Assembly: GCF_025989185.1 (NCBI RefSeq)
Contig: NZ_JAPDNT010000010.1
Location: forward strand, 54,615 to 118,614
Direction of reading: 5' to 3'
Source: Limobrevibacterium gyesilva
Lineage (GTDB): Bacteria > Pseudomonadota > Alphaproteobacteria > Acetobacterales > Acetobacteraceae
DNA length: 64,000 bases
Shown here: positions 19,520 through 27,835 of the stretch, in pieces
Layout of the letters: each line of letters opens with the position of its first letter
Position numbering within the stretch: position 1 is the stretch's first letter
Notes under the pieces: model-generated
What the model was told of the DNA's origin: nothing
Seen by the model: only the letters and a program-made list of their open reading frames with translations
Databases searched by the model: none
Translations under genes and position numbers: made by a program

Positions 19520-20656
19520 TCAGTGATCCAGCGCGTGCCCGACCGCATACAGCGCGCAGCCGGCGCCATTCCTGTTGCAGTTCCGCAACGCCGTTTGTTT
19601 CGCCTCGTCCGCCGTCCGGGCCGTGTACGCCCAGCCGCAGGCCCCGTCCGGATTGACCGCGAACGCCTTGGCTTCGGTACGCGCGGTCACATAGTCCGCG
19701 AAGCCGGCACGACAGGTTGCACCCCGCACGAACGGCGGGGCCGGCAGATCGGGCAGTGGCGGCAGGTCAACGACGACTTTCGTGGGCAGTAGCAGCGAAG
19801 CCAGGAATGGCTCGACGGCGGGCCACCACAGCGTCGCGTGGCCAGCGGCCAGCAGCGTGTGGCCGTCTGCCCTGAACGGCGGCAGCATCTCCAGCCGCGC
19901 CGGCGCGCCGCCGGCCACATAGGCGTCGAACATCCGCCGTGCCAGCGCAGGGCCAAAGAAATGGTCATTCTCGGCATAAATCCACAACGCCGGTGCGCGA
20001 GCGGAGCGACCAAACGCCCCGGCCGCCTGCACCAGCCGCTCGGCATCGCAAACCTGGTCCGGGGCAGCGGAGCCGCGGCCGCCGGCAAAGGCGATCACGC
20101 CCAGTACGCCCGGCGGGTTGGCGGCCCCGGCGGCGGTGACCGCGAAGCCGCCGGTGGACAGTCCCAAAAGCACCACCCGGTCCGGGTCGGCCCAGGGCTC
20201 CTGCCGCAGCGCCGCCGCCGCACCCGTGACATCCTCGGCCGATATCCGGGCGACGCGCAGGTAGTCGCGATTATTGCATGGTCCCGCGCCGCCCTCGGCA
20301 TAGGGCCCGTCGGACTTGCCGAAGCCGCGGCGCAGGATGGCGACCGCCGCGTAGCCGCGCTGGGCAAAGGCAACGGCGGCGGTGTTGAAGCTCGCGGGCG
20401 ACGTGCGCGCGATCGCCGCGGCGAATTCCGCGCCGGTTCCGCGCGGCGTCCCGTGCACCATTACCACCACAGGAAACCGCCCGGGCCGGTCGGGACGAAT
20501 GACCAGCCCTTCCAGCGCCGCCTTCCCGCCGCCGGGCAGCGCGACGTGTACCGCGAGCGGGGCGCGGACCAATCCCGGCAGCATCGTGGGCTCCGCGGCC
20601 CCCGCGTCTGCGGCGAGCACGACGAACAGGCTGAGGAAGCAGAGAATGAGTCGCAC
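19520..20656 (-). CDS. Secreted alpha/beta hydrolase with C-terminal DUF4189-like domain
   Basis: A 378-residue protein from a GTG start preceded by GGGGGGA. A Sec signal peptide runs to about residue 21. The dienelactone-hydrolase-like fold shows VVMVHGT (oxyanion strand, about 64-70) and the nucleophile elbow GLSTGG with S167; the acid and His are probably in ALWIYAENDHFFG and ADGHTLLAAGHA. After about residue 315 a separate Cys-containing block (GACGWAYTARTADEAKQTA, then NCNRNGAGCALYAVG) resembles DUF4189 tails. Likely a periplasmic esterase or peptidase of unknown substrate. The frame extends 5' into the M32 gene but is noncoding there. Confidence 0.85.
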   Translation of the reverse strand: MRLILCFLSLFVVLAADAGAAEPTMLPGLVRAPLAVHVALPGGGKAALEGLVIRPDRPGRFPVVVMVHGTPRGTGAEFAAAIARTSPASFNTAAVAFAQRGYAAVAILRRGFGKSDGPYAEGGAGPCNNRDYLRVARISAEDVTGAAAALRQEPWADPDRVVLLGLSTGGFAVTAAGAANPPGVLGVIAFAGGRGSAAPDQVCDAERLVQAAGAFGRSARAPALWIYAENDHFFGPALARRMFDAYVAGGAPARLEMLPPFRADGHTLLAAGHATLWWPAVEPFLASLLLPTKVVVDLPPLPDLPAPPFVRGATCRAGFADYVTARTEAKAFAVNPDGACGWAYTARTADEAKQTALRNCNRNGAGCALYAVGHALDH

Positions 20657-20721
20657 TGGCCAGTCCCCCCGAGATGGCGCGCCGGCGGCGCCGCCCTGGC
20701 GATTGCGGCCGCCCGACATTC

Positions 20722-22233
20722 TCAGCCAGAGGCGAATTTCGCCGACAGGTAGCCCAGATACGGCTCCGGCGACAGGCCGCTGCCGGTGGCGCGCCGGAGG
20801 ATCTCGTCGCGGCCGAAGCGGCGCCCGTGCTGCCATACCTGCGCACGCAGCCAGTCGCGCAGCGGGGCATAGTCGCCCCGCGCGAGCGCGTCGTCCAGTC
20901 CGGCCACCTGCCCGCGCGCCGCCGCGAACAGTTGCGCCGCCATGACGTTGCCGATGGTGTAGCTGCAGAACGACCCGATCATCCCCGATGACCAGTGGAT
21001 GTCCTGCAGGCAGCCGCTGCGGTCGTCCGGCACCTCCAGCCCCAGCTGCTCGCGCATCGCCGCCGCCCAGGCCCCCGGGATGTCGGCCACCGCGATGTCT
21101 CCGGCGATCAGCGACGCCTCCAGTTCCACGCGCAGCATGATATGGAAGTCGTAGGTCAGCTCGTCCGCCTCGGTGCGGATCAGGCCGGGCGACGCGGCGT
21201 TCACCGCGGCGTGGAACGTGCTCGCGTCGACGTCGCCCAGCGCGTCCGGGAAGACGTTCCGCACCTCGGCGAAATGCAGGCGCCAGAAGCTTCGGCTGCG
21301 CCCGACATGATTCTCCCACAGGCGGGACTGGGACTCATGCACACCGAAGCTGGTGCCGCCGACGGCGTAGAGGCCCATCAGGTCCGTCGCCAGCGCCGTG
21401 CGGGTGTAGGCGGGATCGATGTTCTGCTCATACAGCGCGTGGCCGGTCTCGTGCATCGCGCCGAACAGCGCCGGCGCCAGCGCGTCGGGGCGATAGCGCG
21501 TGGTGATGCGCACATCCTCGCGGGTGAACGACACCTCGAACGGATGCACGGTGGTGTCGAGCCGGCCACGCGCGAAATCGTAGCCGAGGCGCTGCGCGAA
21601 GCTGCGCGCGACCGCGCGCTGGCCCTCCTCGGCGAAGCCGCGATGGAGGAAGTCGGTGCGGGGGGTGCGGGCGCGCGCAGCCTGCAGGATGGGCGCGAGC
21701 CCGTCCCGCAGCCGGGCGAACAGGCGGCGCAGGCTCGTGATCGACTCGCCCGGCTCGTAGAGCTGCAGCAGCGCGTCGTACGGATGGTCCTGCCAGCCGG
21801 CGGCGTCGGCGAATTCCCGCGCCAGCGCGAGAGTGGCCTCCAGATGGGGCGTGAACAGGGCGAAATCGTTGGTGGCGCGCGCCTGTACCCAGGCGGCATT
21901 GGCCAGCCCCCGCACCGCCGCGCGGCGCGCCACGAGCGCCGCAGGGATGCGGCTGTGGAATGCCACCGCCTCGCGCACCGCCGCCACCGACCGGCGATCC
22001 GGATGGTCCTCCGGCAGCCCGGCCACCGCCCGCTCGGCACCGTCGAGCGCCCGGCGCGTGTCGTCGGCGATCAGCAGGTCGCGCGCCAGGCCGGTCAGGG
22101 TCGCGATCTGGTGGCTGCGGCTGGCTGCACCGCCAGCGGGCATCATGGTGCGGGAGTCCCAGACCAGCACCGAGCTGGCACACAGCACGTCGTTGACGGC
22201 AGCGATCCTGGCGTTGAGGTCGGCGAGGCTCAT
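20722..22233 (-). CDS. Carboxypeptidase M32 (Taq-type)
   Basis: A 503-residue M32 metallocarboxypeptidase. The zinc site HETGH is at about residues 259-263 in GAMHETGHALYEQN, and the third ligand Glu lies in the SFGVHESQSRLWENHVGR block typical of the family; the GMIGSFCSYTIGN segment and C-terminal EPYLGYLSAKFA also match. It removes C-terminal amino acids from peptides in the cytosol as a homodimer. The start MSLADLNAR is chosen because the frame upstream lies in the divergent promoter region. It precedes the hydrolase gene with a 65-base gap. Confidence 0.94.
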   Translation of the reverse strand: MSLADLNARIAAVNDVLCASSVLVWDSRTMMPAGGAASRSHQIATLTGLARDLLIADDTRRALDGAERAVAGLPEDHPDRRSVAAVREAVAFHSRIPAALVARRAAVRGLANAAWVQARATNDFALFTPHLEATLALAREFADAAGWQDHPYDALLQLYEPGESITSLRRLFARLRDGLAPILQAARARTPRTDFLHRGFAEEGQRAVARSFAQRLGYDFARGRLDTTVHPFEVSFTREDVRITTRYRPDALAPALFGAMHETGHALYEQNIDPAYTRTALATDLMGLYAVGGTSFGVHESQSRLWENHVGRSRSFWRLHFAEVRNVFPDALGDVDASTFHAAVNAASPGLIRTEADELTYDFHIMLRVELEASLIAGDIAVADIPGAWAAAMREQLGLEVPDDRSGCLQDIHWSSGMIGSFCSYTIGNVMAAQLFAAARGQVAGLDDALARGDYAPLRDWLRAQVWQHGRRFGRDEILRRATGSGLSPEPYLGYLSAKFASG

Positions 22234-22361
22234 GGCGTGCTCCTGGCGGCAGGACTGGGCTTCTAGCGCAGGGGTGTGCGGCCACAAAGACCCGCACGTG
22301 ACCGGTTCATTCCCGGGCACGCACGAATTAACGGTCTCCGCCCCATGCGGAAACGCGATTT

Positions 22362-22375
22362 TCACGATTTCGTGA
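22362..22375. promoter_or_regulatory. Small inverted repeat in divergent promoter region
   Basis: TCACGA-TT-TCGTGA lies in the 230-base gap between the divergent M32 carboxypeptidase and MBOAT genes, 88 bases before the MBOAT start. It has the form of a dimeric regulator site. Arms are only six bases, so chance cannot be excluded. Confidence 0.3.
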
Positions 22376-22463
22376 GCGACCGTCGCCTACGGTCGTACCC
22401 GAGTTGGGCGGCGCAGGCCGGCGCGAACCCGAACCGTCGGAGCCTTCGGACGATCGCGCCAGC

Positions 22464-23936
22464 ATGCTGTTCAATTCGTACGCCTTCATCTTCGGCTTCC
22501 TTCCCGTCACCCTCCTGGGCTTCTTCCTGCTCGGCCGGCGTTCGGCGCTTGCGGCCGCAACCTGGCTCGCTCTGGCGTCCGTCGTGTTCTATGCGTGGTG
22601 GGACTGGCATTTCAGCTTCGTGCTGCTGGCCTCGATCCTGCTCAACTACGCCGCCGGCCGGATCCTGGCCGCGCGCGCGGCAGCCGGCAGCGAGGTGCGG
22701 TGGCCGCTCCTGCTGGCGGTCGGCGCCAACCTGCTGGCGCTCGGCTACTACAAATACATGGGCTTCTTCGCGGTCGCGGCGGCGGAGCTGCTGCGGCTCG
22801 ACCTGCCGGTGGCCCAGGTGGCGCTGCCGATCGGCATCTCGTTCTTCACCTTCACCCAGATCGCGTTCCTGGTGGACGCAGCGCGCGGCCGGGTCAGCGA
22901 GCCGAGCTTCGTGCACTACCTGCTGTTCGTGACCTATTTCCCGCATCTGATCGCAGGTCCGGTGCTGCACCACGCCGAGATGATTCCGCAGTTCCGCCGC
23001 AAGGAGGCCTATGCCCCGCGCGAGGAGGCCATCGCCGTCGGGCTCACGGTGTTCCTGTTGGGACTGTTCAAGAAGGTGGTGCTGGCCGACGAGGTTGCCG
23101 TCTACGCCAATGCCGCCTTCGCGCCCGGGCACGCGCCGTCGCTGGGCTGCGTCGAGGCCTGGGGCGGCACGCTCGCCTACACGTTGCAGATCTATTTCGA
23201 CTTTTCCGCCTATTCCGACATGGCCGTGGGATTGTCGCGGCTGTTCAACATCCGCCTGCCCGCGAATTTCGAATCGCCCTACCAGGCGTGCTCCGTCATT
23301 GATTTCTGGCGCCGCTGGCACATCACGCTGTCGCGCTTCCTGCGCGACTATCTCTACATCCCGCTCGGCGGCAACCGGCGCGGCAGGCTGCGGCGCCACG
23401 CCAACCTGATGGCGACGATGGTGCTGGGCGGCCTGTGGCACGGCGCCGGCTGGACCTTCCTGATCTGGGGCGCGCTGCACGGGTTTTACCTCATGCTGAA
23501 CCACGCATGGCGGCATGCCTGCAGCAAGGTGGGCATCGCGCCTGGCGATTCGATTGCCGGCAGGATTGCCGGCTGGGCCGTTACGTTCCTCGCGGTGATG
23601 ATGGCCTGGGTGTTCTTCCGCGCGCCCGACCTGCAGACGGCCTTCACCGTGCTGCGCGCGATGGCGGGGTTGCAAGGGATCGCGCCGCCGGTGGCAATGG
23701 ACGCACGCGAAATACTGCTGCTGACGGCGCTGTCGGCGATCGCGCTGCTGGCGCCGAACATCCGTCAGATCATGGGCCGCAACGACCTCGTGCTTGGCCC
23801 CGTGCCCGCCACGCGGCCGGACCGGCGTCTGCAATGGCGGCCCGGCGTGGCCTGGGCGACCGCCTGCTTCGGCATGTTCGTCGTCTCGCTGCTGCAGATG
23901 ACGCGGGTCAGCCAGTTTCTCTATTTCCAGTTCTAG
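22464..23936 (+). CDS. MBOAT family O-acyltransferase (AlgI-like)
   Basis: A 490-residue polytopic membrane protein. It opens MLFNSYAFIFGFLPVTLLGF, typical for AlgI/DltB/PatA proteins, and has about ten hydrophobic segments. The invariant MBOAT His is in GLWHGAGWTFLIWG (about residue 326), with the preceding FWRRWHITLSRFLRDYLYIP block that is the family hallmark. It moves an acyl group across the inner membrane to acetylate an exported polymer. The downstream gene, 12 bases away, encodes an AlgX/AlgJ-type SGNH protein, its usual partner. No polymer synthase lies nearby, so the acetylated polymer is unknown. Confidence 0.94.
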   Translation: MLFNSYAFIFGFLPVTLLGFFLLGRRSALAAATWLALASVVFYAWWDWHFSFVLLASILLNYAAGRILAARAAAGSEVRWPLLLAVGANLLALGYYKYMGFFAVAAAELLRLDLPVAQVALPIGISFFTFTQIAFLVDAARGRVSEPSFVHYLLFVTYFPHLIAGPVLHHAEMIPQFRRKEAYAPREEAIAVGLTVFLLGLFKKVVLADEVAVYANAAFAPGHAPSLGCVEAWGGTLAYTLQIYFDFSAYSDMAVGLSRLFNIRLPANFESPYQACSVIDFWRRWHITLSRFLRDYLYIPLGGNRRGRLRRHANLMATMVLGGLWHGAGWTFLIWGALHGFYLMLNHAWRHACSKVGIAPGDSIAGRIAGWAVTFLAVMMAWVFFRAPDLQTAFTVLRAMAGLQGIAPPVAMDAREILLLTALSAIALLAPNIRQIMGRNDLVLGPVPATRPDRRLQWRPGVAWATACFGMFVVSLLQMTRVSQFLYFQF

Positions 23937-23948
23937 GCATGGCGCGTC

Positions 23949-25034
23949 GTGATGTACCGCCTCCATAACCGCATCCTGGTCGGGCTGTGTGCGCTGGCAG
24001 CCTGCGTCGTGCTCGGCACCGCGTTGTGGCTCGAGCCGCTGACCGGCGACCTGACGCGGCTTGGCGGCTATGCCGAGAACAGCTTCGGCTGGAACGGTGT
24101 GGAGGACGTCTTCGCACCCCCGCTCGCGCAGCACGGCAGGCAGGGGACACATTACGACATCGTGGTCATCGGCGACTCGTTTTCTTCGCGCACCAGCCGC
24201 GACCGGCAAACCCGCGAGGGCGGATTCTGGACCGACTTCCTTGCCGCCGAGACCGGCCTGTCGGTCGGCGTGTTCGATGTCGCTGCGATGCCGCTCGAGC
24301 AGCGGCTGGATAGCGTGGCCGCCACCGCCGAGCCGCCGCTGCTGGTGATCCTCGAACTTGCCGAGCGCACATTGCGCGCCCGCCTCGGTGGGGGTGCGGG
24401 GATCTGCGCCAGCGGGGCGGCTGACCTCGTTGCGGCGCCCGACCTGGCGCCTTTGCCGGCCCTTCCGGCCCCGGTGCGGCGCAACGGCCGGACCCTGCTG
24501 CACCCGGTCTCAGCAGACCAGGCGGCGGATCACCTCAAGAAGACGCTCATCCGCGCGGTGCTTGGCGTGGATAGCACGCCGGTCGTGCGGCTGGACCTGT
24601 CACGCGACGACCTGTTCACCAGCCGGCGTGCGGACTCCCTGCTGGTCTACCGTGAGGATTTCGACAAGCGACGCTGGACCGGGGATGACTGGGATGCGAT
24701 CCGCTGCCGTCTCGCCGCCGCGCAGCGCCATATCGAGGCCGATGGCCGGATCGGGTTCCTGTTCCTGATGGCACCTGACAAATCGTCGGCCTACGCGGAG
24801 TACCTGCGGACGCCTTACGCGCAAGTCGATACAATGTCGCAACTCCGGCGAGAGCTCACCGGACCGCGCATGCCGAGGCTCGATCTGGCGCTGCGCGCGG
24901 CCATTGCCCGTGGCGGGCGGGACATCTACCTGCCCAACGACACGCATTGGGGCAGCGCGGGATCGCGCATCGCGGCGCAGGTGGTAATCGACGACCTGCG
25001 CCGGACCTACGCCGCCCTACCGCCCACCGACTGA
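23949..25034 (+). CDS. AlgX/AlgJ-like SGNH acetyltransferase
   Basis: A 361-residue protein with GTG followed at once by ATG; either could start it. An N-terminal uncleaved anchor (LVGLCALAACVVLGTALWL) puts the rest in the periplasm. The SGNH nucleophile is in VVIGDSFSS (GDS at about residues 75-77) and the Asp-His pair in PNDTHWGSAGS (about 332-334), exactly the AlgX/AlgJ arrangement. It would take acetyl groups from the MBOAT protein and put them on a polysaccharide. It forms a two-gene operon with the MBOAT gene. Confidence 0.9.
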   Translation: MMYRLHNRILVGLCALAACVVLGTALWLEPLTGDLTRLGGYAENSFGWNGVEDVFAPPLAQHGRQGTHYDIVVIGDSFSSRTSRDRQTREGGFWTDFLAAETGLSVGVFDVAAMPLEQRLDSVAATAEPPLLVILELAERTLRARLGGGAGICASGAADLVAAPDLAPLPALPAPVRRNGRTLLHPVSADQAADHLKKTLIRAVLGVDSTPVVRLDLSRDDLFTSRRADSLLVYREDFDKRRWTGDDWDAIRCRLAAAQRHIEADGRIGFLFLMAPDKSSAYAEYLRTPYAQVDTMSQLRRELTGPRMPRLDLALRAAIARGGRDIYLPNDTHWGSAGSRIAAQVVIDDLRRTYAALPPTD

Positions 25035-25145
25035 CGCGATACTGGCGTGACCCCGGCGGCGATCCGCGCCAGACTTCGCATCGTCGCGGCAGGACGGGGA
25101 CGGCTTCGATGACCGGCGGGCCTGACCGGAAAACGCGCCCGGCGC

Positions 25146-25568
25146 TCAGGGATCGATGCGGGCGGTGGCCGTGCCGCTCATGACTTCCTTGCCGTCCTGG
25201 TTCACGGTCGAGACGGTCAGGTCGGCGAACAGCTTGCCGTCCTCCTCGCGGATGGCCGCAACCGTGGCCGTGGCATCAAGCGTGTCGCCCGGCCACACCT
25301 GGTTGGTGAAGCGGACACCGAACCTGTTCAGCCGCCCGGCGCCGACATAGTTGGTCAGTACCTTGCCGGTGAGACCCATTGTCAGCATGCCGTGGGCGAA
25401 CACGCTTCTGTAGCCGGCGACCTGGGTCGTATAGACCTCGTCGGTGTGCAGCGGGTTGTAGTCGCCGGAAGCGCCGGCATATTGCACGATCTGCGTGCGC
25501 GAGAGGTTGTCGACCACGCGCTCCACATGGGTGTCGCCAACCTTGAGGGTGGATGCCTTGAGAGCCAT
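25146..25568 (-). CDS. MaoC family dehydratase
   Basis: A 140-residue hotdog-fold (R)-hydratase. The motif YAGASGDYNPLHTDE holds the catalytic Asp (D36) and His (H41), followed by VFAHGML. Start is the ATG giving MALKAST; an alternative GTG at 25583 overlaps the upstream stop by four bases (GTGA) and is equally possible. It forms a pair with a FAS1-like MaoC gene just upstream; such pairs make a heteromeric 3-hydroxyacyl-CoA or mesaconyl-CoA-type hydratase. Acyl substrate unknown. Confidence 0.9.
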   Translation of the reverse strand: MALKASTLKVGDTHVERVVDNLSRTQIVQYAGASGDYNPLHTDEVYTTQVAGYRSVFAHGMLTMGLTGKVLTNYVGAGRLNRFGVRFTNQVWPGDTLDATATVAAIREEDGKLFADLTVSTVNQDGKEVMSGTATARIDP

Positions 25569-25579
25569 GCCTGCCGCCC

Positions 25580-26068
25580 TCACCCTTCGCTGACGGGACG
25601 TTCGGGGGTCACGGCCACGCTGCGCGCGGTGACCACCAGTTCGCCGGTCTTGTCGCGGTATTCGACGATGCGTTCACGGAACGTCAGCTTGCCCGCGCGC
25701 CTGCTTTCCTTCTCCCAGGTCTTCCCCGGCCTGATCTCGACCGTCAGCACGTCGCCGGGGCGCAAGGGGCGGTGGTACTCGAAATGCTGTTCGGCATGCA
25801 GGGCCCCGCTGGTTGCGGGCTGGCCTTCGATTCCGCTGGGCGTACGGCCGGAGCCGAACCAGGGTTGGCCGGGCTTCGGGCGCAGGTGGTAGTCGGGATC
25901 GAACTGGGCGACGGCCTGCGGGAAGGTCGGGGGGGCGATGACGCCCCCGACTTCGGATTGCGCCGCCGCCGCGGCGTCGTGGTAGACGGGATTGGCATCC
26001 CCGATGGCGCGCGCGAACATCATGATATGCGTCGCCTCGACGGGAAACGTGAGCTTCGTCAACAGCAT
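25580..26068 (-). CDS. MaoC-like (FAS1-type N-terminal hotdog) dehydratase subunit
   Basis: A 162-residue hotdog-fold protein with FARAIGDANPVYHD in the hydratase-2 position, GVIAPPTFPQA, and a downstream HFEYHRPLRPGDVLTVE strand. This is the FAS1-like dehydratase domain, normally the partner half of a two-chain hydratase; its ANPVYHD keeps Asp and His in place. It is translated just ahead of the catalytic MaoC gene. The pair lacks CoA ligase or dehydrogenase neighbours, so the pathway is open. Confidence 0.88.
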   Translation of the reverse strand: MLLTKLTFPVEATHIMMFARAIGDANPVYHDAAAAAQSEVGGVIAPPTFPQAVAQFDPDYHLRPKPGQPWFGSGRTPSGIEGQPATSGALHAEQHFEYHRPLRPGDVLTVEIRPGKTWEKESRRAGKLTFRERIVEYRDKTGELVVTARSVAVTPERPVSEG

Positions 26069-26174
26069 CCTCCAATTCTCGGCACGGCGTCGCGGGCCAG
26101 GCCCGATGGTCTCGCCAGGATAGCCGATCCGCTCGCGAAGGCGACCCGCCCTCCCGCGCGTCCGGCCGGTGCGG

Positions 26175-26570
26175 CTAGCCCTTCAGCGCCTCGTCGATGT
26201 CCTGGCCGTAGAAGCTGGCGTAGCTGTTGCCCTCCAGCGCCAGACCGACGATCTCGACCATCTCGGCAAGCTGTTCCTCGGTCGCACCCTTCTTCTTGGC
26301 CAGGGCGGTGTGCGAGGCGCTGCAATAGTGGCACCCATTGGCGATGCTGACCGCGAGGTAGATGAGCTCTTTGGTCGGCGCATCGAGCGCGCCCGGCTGC
26401 ATCACCGCCTTCGCCCGCTCCCAGAACCGCCGCATGACCGCCGGGTGGCGTGCCATGGCCTTCCAGGCATTGTTGACGTCGGGCACGCCGCGCGCCGCCT
26501 TGATGTCATCCATCACCGCCCGCGCCTCCGGCGCCGCCTCCGCATACTCGATCAGCTTGCCGTAGCTCAC
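26175..26570 (-). CDS. AhpD/carboxymuconolactone decarboxylase-like protein
   Basis: A 131-residue all-helical protein from a GTG start with GGAGG upstream; the longer frame is antisense to the MOSC gene and rejected. The peroxidase core is ANGCHYCSASHTALAKKKG, with redox Cys C80 and C83, H87 and an upstream Glu (E68) in the AhpD arrangement. Likely a cytosolic alkylhydroperoxidase or disulfide relay protein forming a ring oligomer. It is divergent from the MOSC gene with about 147 bases between. Confidence 0.88.
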   Translation of the reverse strand: MSYGKLIEYAEAAPEARAVMDDIKAARGVPDVNNAWKAMARHPAVMRRFWERAKAVMQPGALDAPTKELIYLAVSIANGCHYCSASHTALAKKKGATEEQLAEMVEIVGLALEGNSYASFYGQDIDEALKG

Positions 26571-26717
26571 GCCGTCCTCCCCCACAGATCTCCCCGCGAC
26601 TGTTGCATGGATGGGACACGACGGAAACGCGGCCCCGGGCCGGTTCTTGATGCGCGCCGCGGTCTGGACAACAAAGAGAACCGCACCGGCCACTGCCGGG
26701 AATGGGAGCGCGAGCCG

Positions 26718-27260
26718 ATGGACGGGACGGTGACGGCGGTGAGCCGCGACGCGGCGCATATGTTCAGCAAGCCGACGCAGGACAGCATCCGGCTCCTGGC
26801 CGGGCTGGGTGTGGAAGGCGACGCGCATCTCGGCGTTACCGTGAAGCACCGCTCGCGGGTGGCTCGTGACCCCAGCCAGCCCAATCTGCGCCAGGTCCAC
26901 CTGATCCATGCCGAGTTGCATGACGCGTTGCAGGCTGCCGGTTTCGACGTTGCGGCCGGGCAGATGGGCGAGAACATCACGACGCGCGGCCTCGACCTGC
27001 TCGGCCTGCCCACCGGCGCAAGGCTGCATCTCGGCGACACGGCCGTGGTGGAGATTACCGGCCTGCGCAACCCGTGCGCCCAGCTCGACCACTTCCGGCC
27101 AGGCCTGATGGCGGCAGTGCTGGGCCGCGACGCCGACGGCAGGCTCATTCTCAAGGCCGGCGTGATGGGTGTCGTGCTGGCCGGCGGCGACGTGCGACCC
27201 GGCGATCCGATCCGCATCACGCTGCCGCCGGAACCACACACCCCGCTCGAACGGGTCTGA
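26718..27260 (+). CDS. MOSC domain protein
   Basis: A 180-residue MOSC (molybdenum cofactor sulfurase C-terminal) domain protein. It has the opening strand GTVTAVSRDAAHMFSK, the HLIHAEL block, GQMGENITTRGLDL and the conserved Cys (C120) in GLRNPCAQLDHF, the residue proposed to carry sulfur. MOSC proteins act in molybdenum cofactor chemistry or N-hydroxylated base reduction. The formate dehydrogenase at 38-43 kb is a molybdenum enzyme, but the two are 11 kb apart and a link is only inference. Confidence 0.9.
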   Translation: MDGTVTAVSRDAAHMFSKPTQDSIRLLAGLGVEGDAHLGVTVKHRSRVARDPSQPNLRQVHLIHAELHDALQAAGFDVAAGQMGENITTRGLDLLGLPTGARLHLGDTAVVEITGLRNPCAQLDHFRPGLMAAVLGRDADGRLILKAGVMGVVLAGGDVRPGDPIRITLPPEPHTPLERV

Positions 27261-27305
27261 TGCCGATCGTCAGGCCGGCAGCTTGATGGCGTGCTGCGGG
27301 TGCCG

Positions 27306-27674
27306 TCAGCGCGCCGGATCCTGGCGGGTCATCCCCGTTGCCCAGCACAGCCCGACGACGCCGCCTTTCAGGGGCGGCAACAGCAGCAGGCTCATCAACG
27401 CGGTCAGCGGCAGCCAGACCGCGAACTGCAGCCACATCGCCGGCTCGTAGGCATGATCCACCCACATGAACAACGGCACGATCACGTGCCCCACCACGAC
27501 GATCGTCAGATACGGCGGCATGTCATCCGAGGGATAGACGGTATTGTCCGTGCCACACGCCTCGCAGGGCTGGCGCACCTTCAGGAATCCGCTGAAGAGG
27601 CGGCCTTGGCCGCAGGCCGGGCAGCGACGGGCCAGCCCTCGCCGGATGCCGGTCCAGATCGAATTGGTCTGCAT
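27306..27674 (-). CDS. DUF983 membrane protein
   Basis: A 122-residue protein with an N-terminal zinc ribbon (RRCPACGQG with C18 and C21, then CEACG with C37 and C40) followed by two membrane helices (about 55-72 and 78-100). This is the DUF983 pattern, often near cytochrome oxidase or cofactor genes in alphaproteobacteria. Function unknown. It is divergent from the MocR regulator across a region with a strong palindrome, so it may be a target of that regulator. Confidence 0.9.
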   Translation of the reverse strand: MQTNSIWTGIRRGLARRCPACGQGRLFSGFLKVRQPCEACGTDNTVYPSDDMPPYLTIVVVGHVIVPLFMWVDHAYEPAMWLQFAVWLPLTALMSLLLLPPLKGGVVGLCWATGMTRQDPAR

Positions 27675-27751
27675 CGTTCCTTCTCCGCCTCTGCCTGCCT
27701 GTCTCTGCCGTGCCCGGACCGCCGAAAGGCATTGTGATATTGCCGCCGATA

Positions 27752-27803
27752 TTGTATGGAAACATTATCCATACAAAATCTGACATGCATGCTATTTGTA
27801 TGG
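27752..27803. promoter_or_regulatory. Likely MocR operator: palindrome plus third half-site
   Basis: TTGTATGGA (27752-27760), seven-base spacer, TCCATACAA (27768-27776): perfect 9-bp arms. A third copy TTGTATGG lies at 27796-27803, 44 bases (about four helical turns) after the first. The site is AT-rich in GC-rich DNA and lies 33-84 bases before the MocR start, in the gap shared with the DUF983 gene. MocR regulators commonly bind repeated half-sites near their own promoters. Confidence 0.65.
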
Positions 27804-27835
27804 CACCTTCGCAGTCAATATCCAGGCATGATGTC

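Noticed and set aside
22362..24503. 713-residue minus-strand open frame
   Set aside because: Antisense to the MBOAT and AlgX-like genes, which have strong family signatures.
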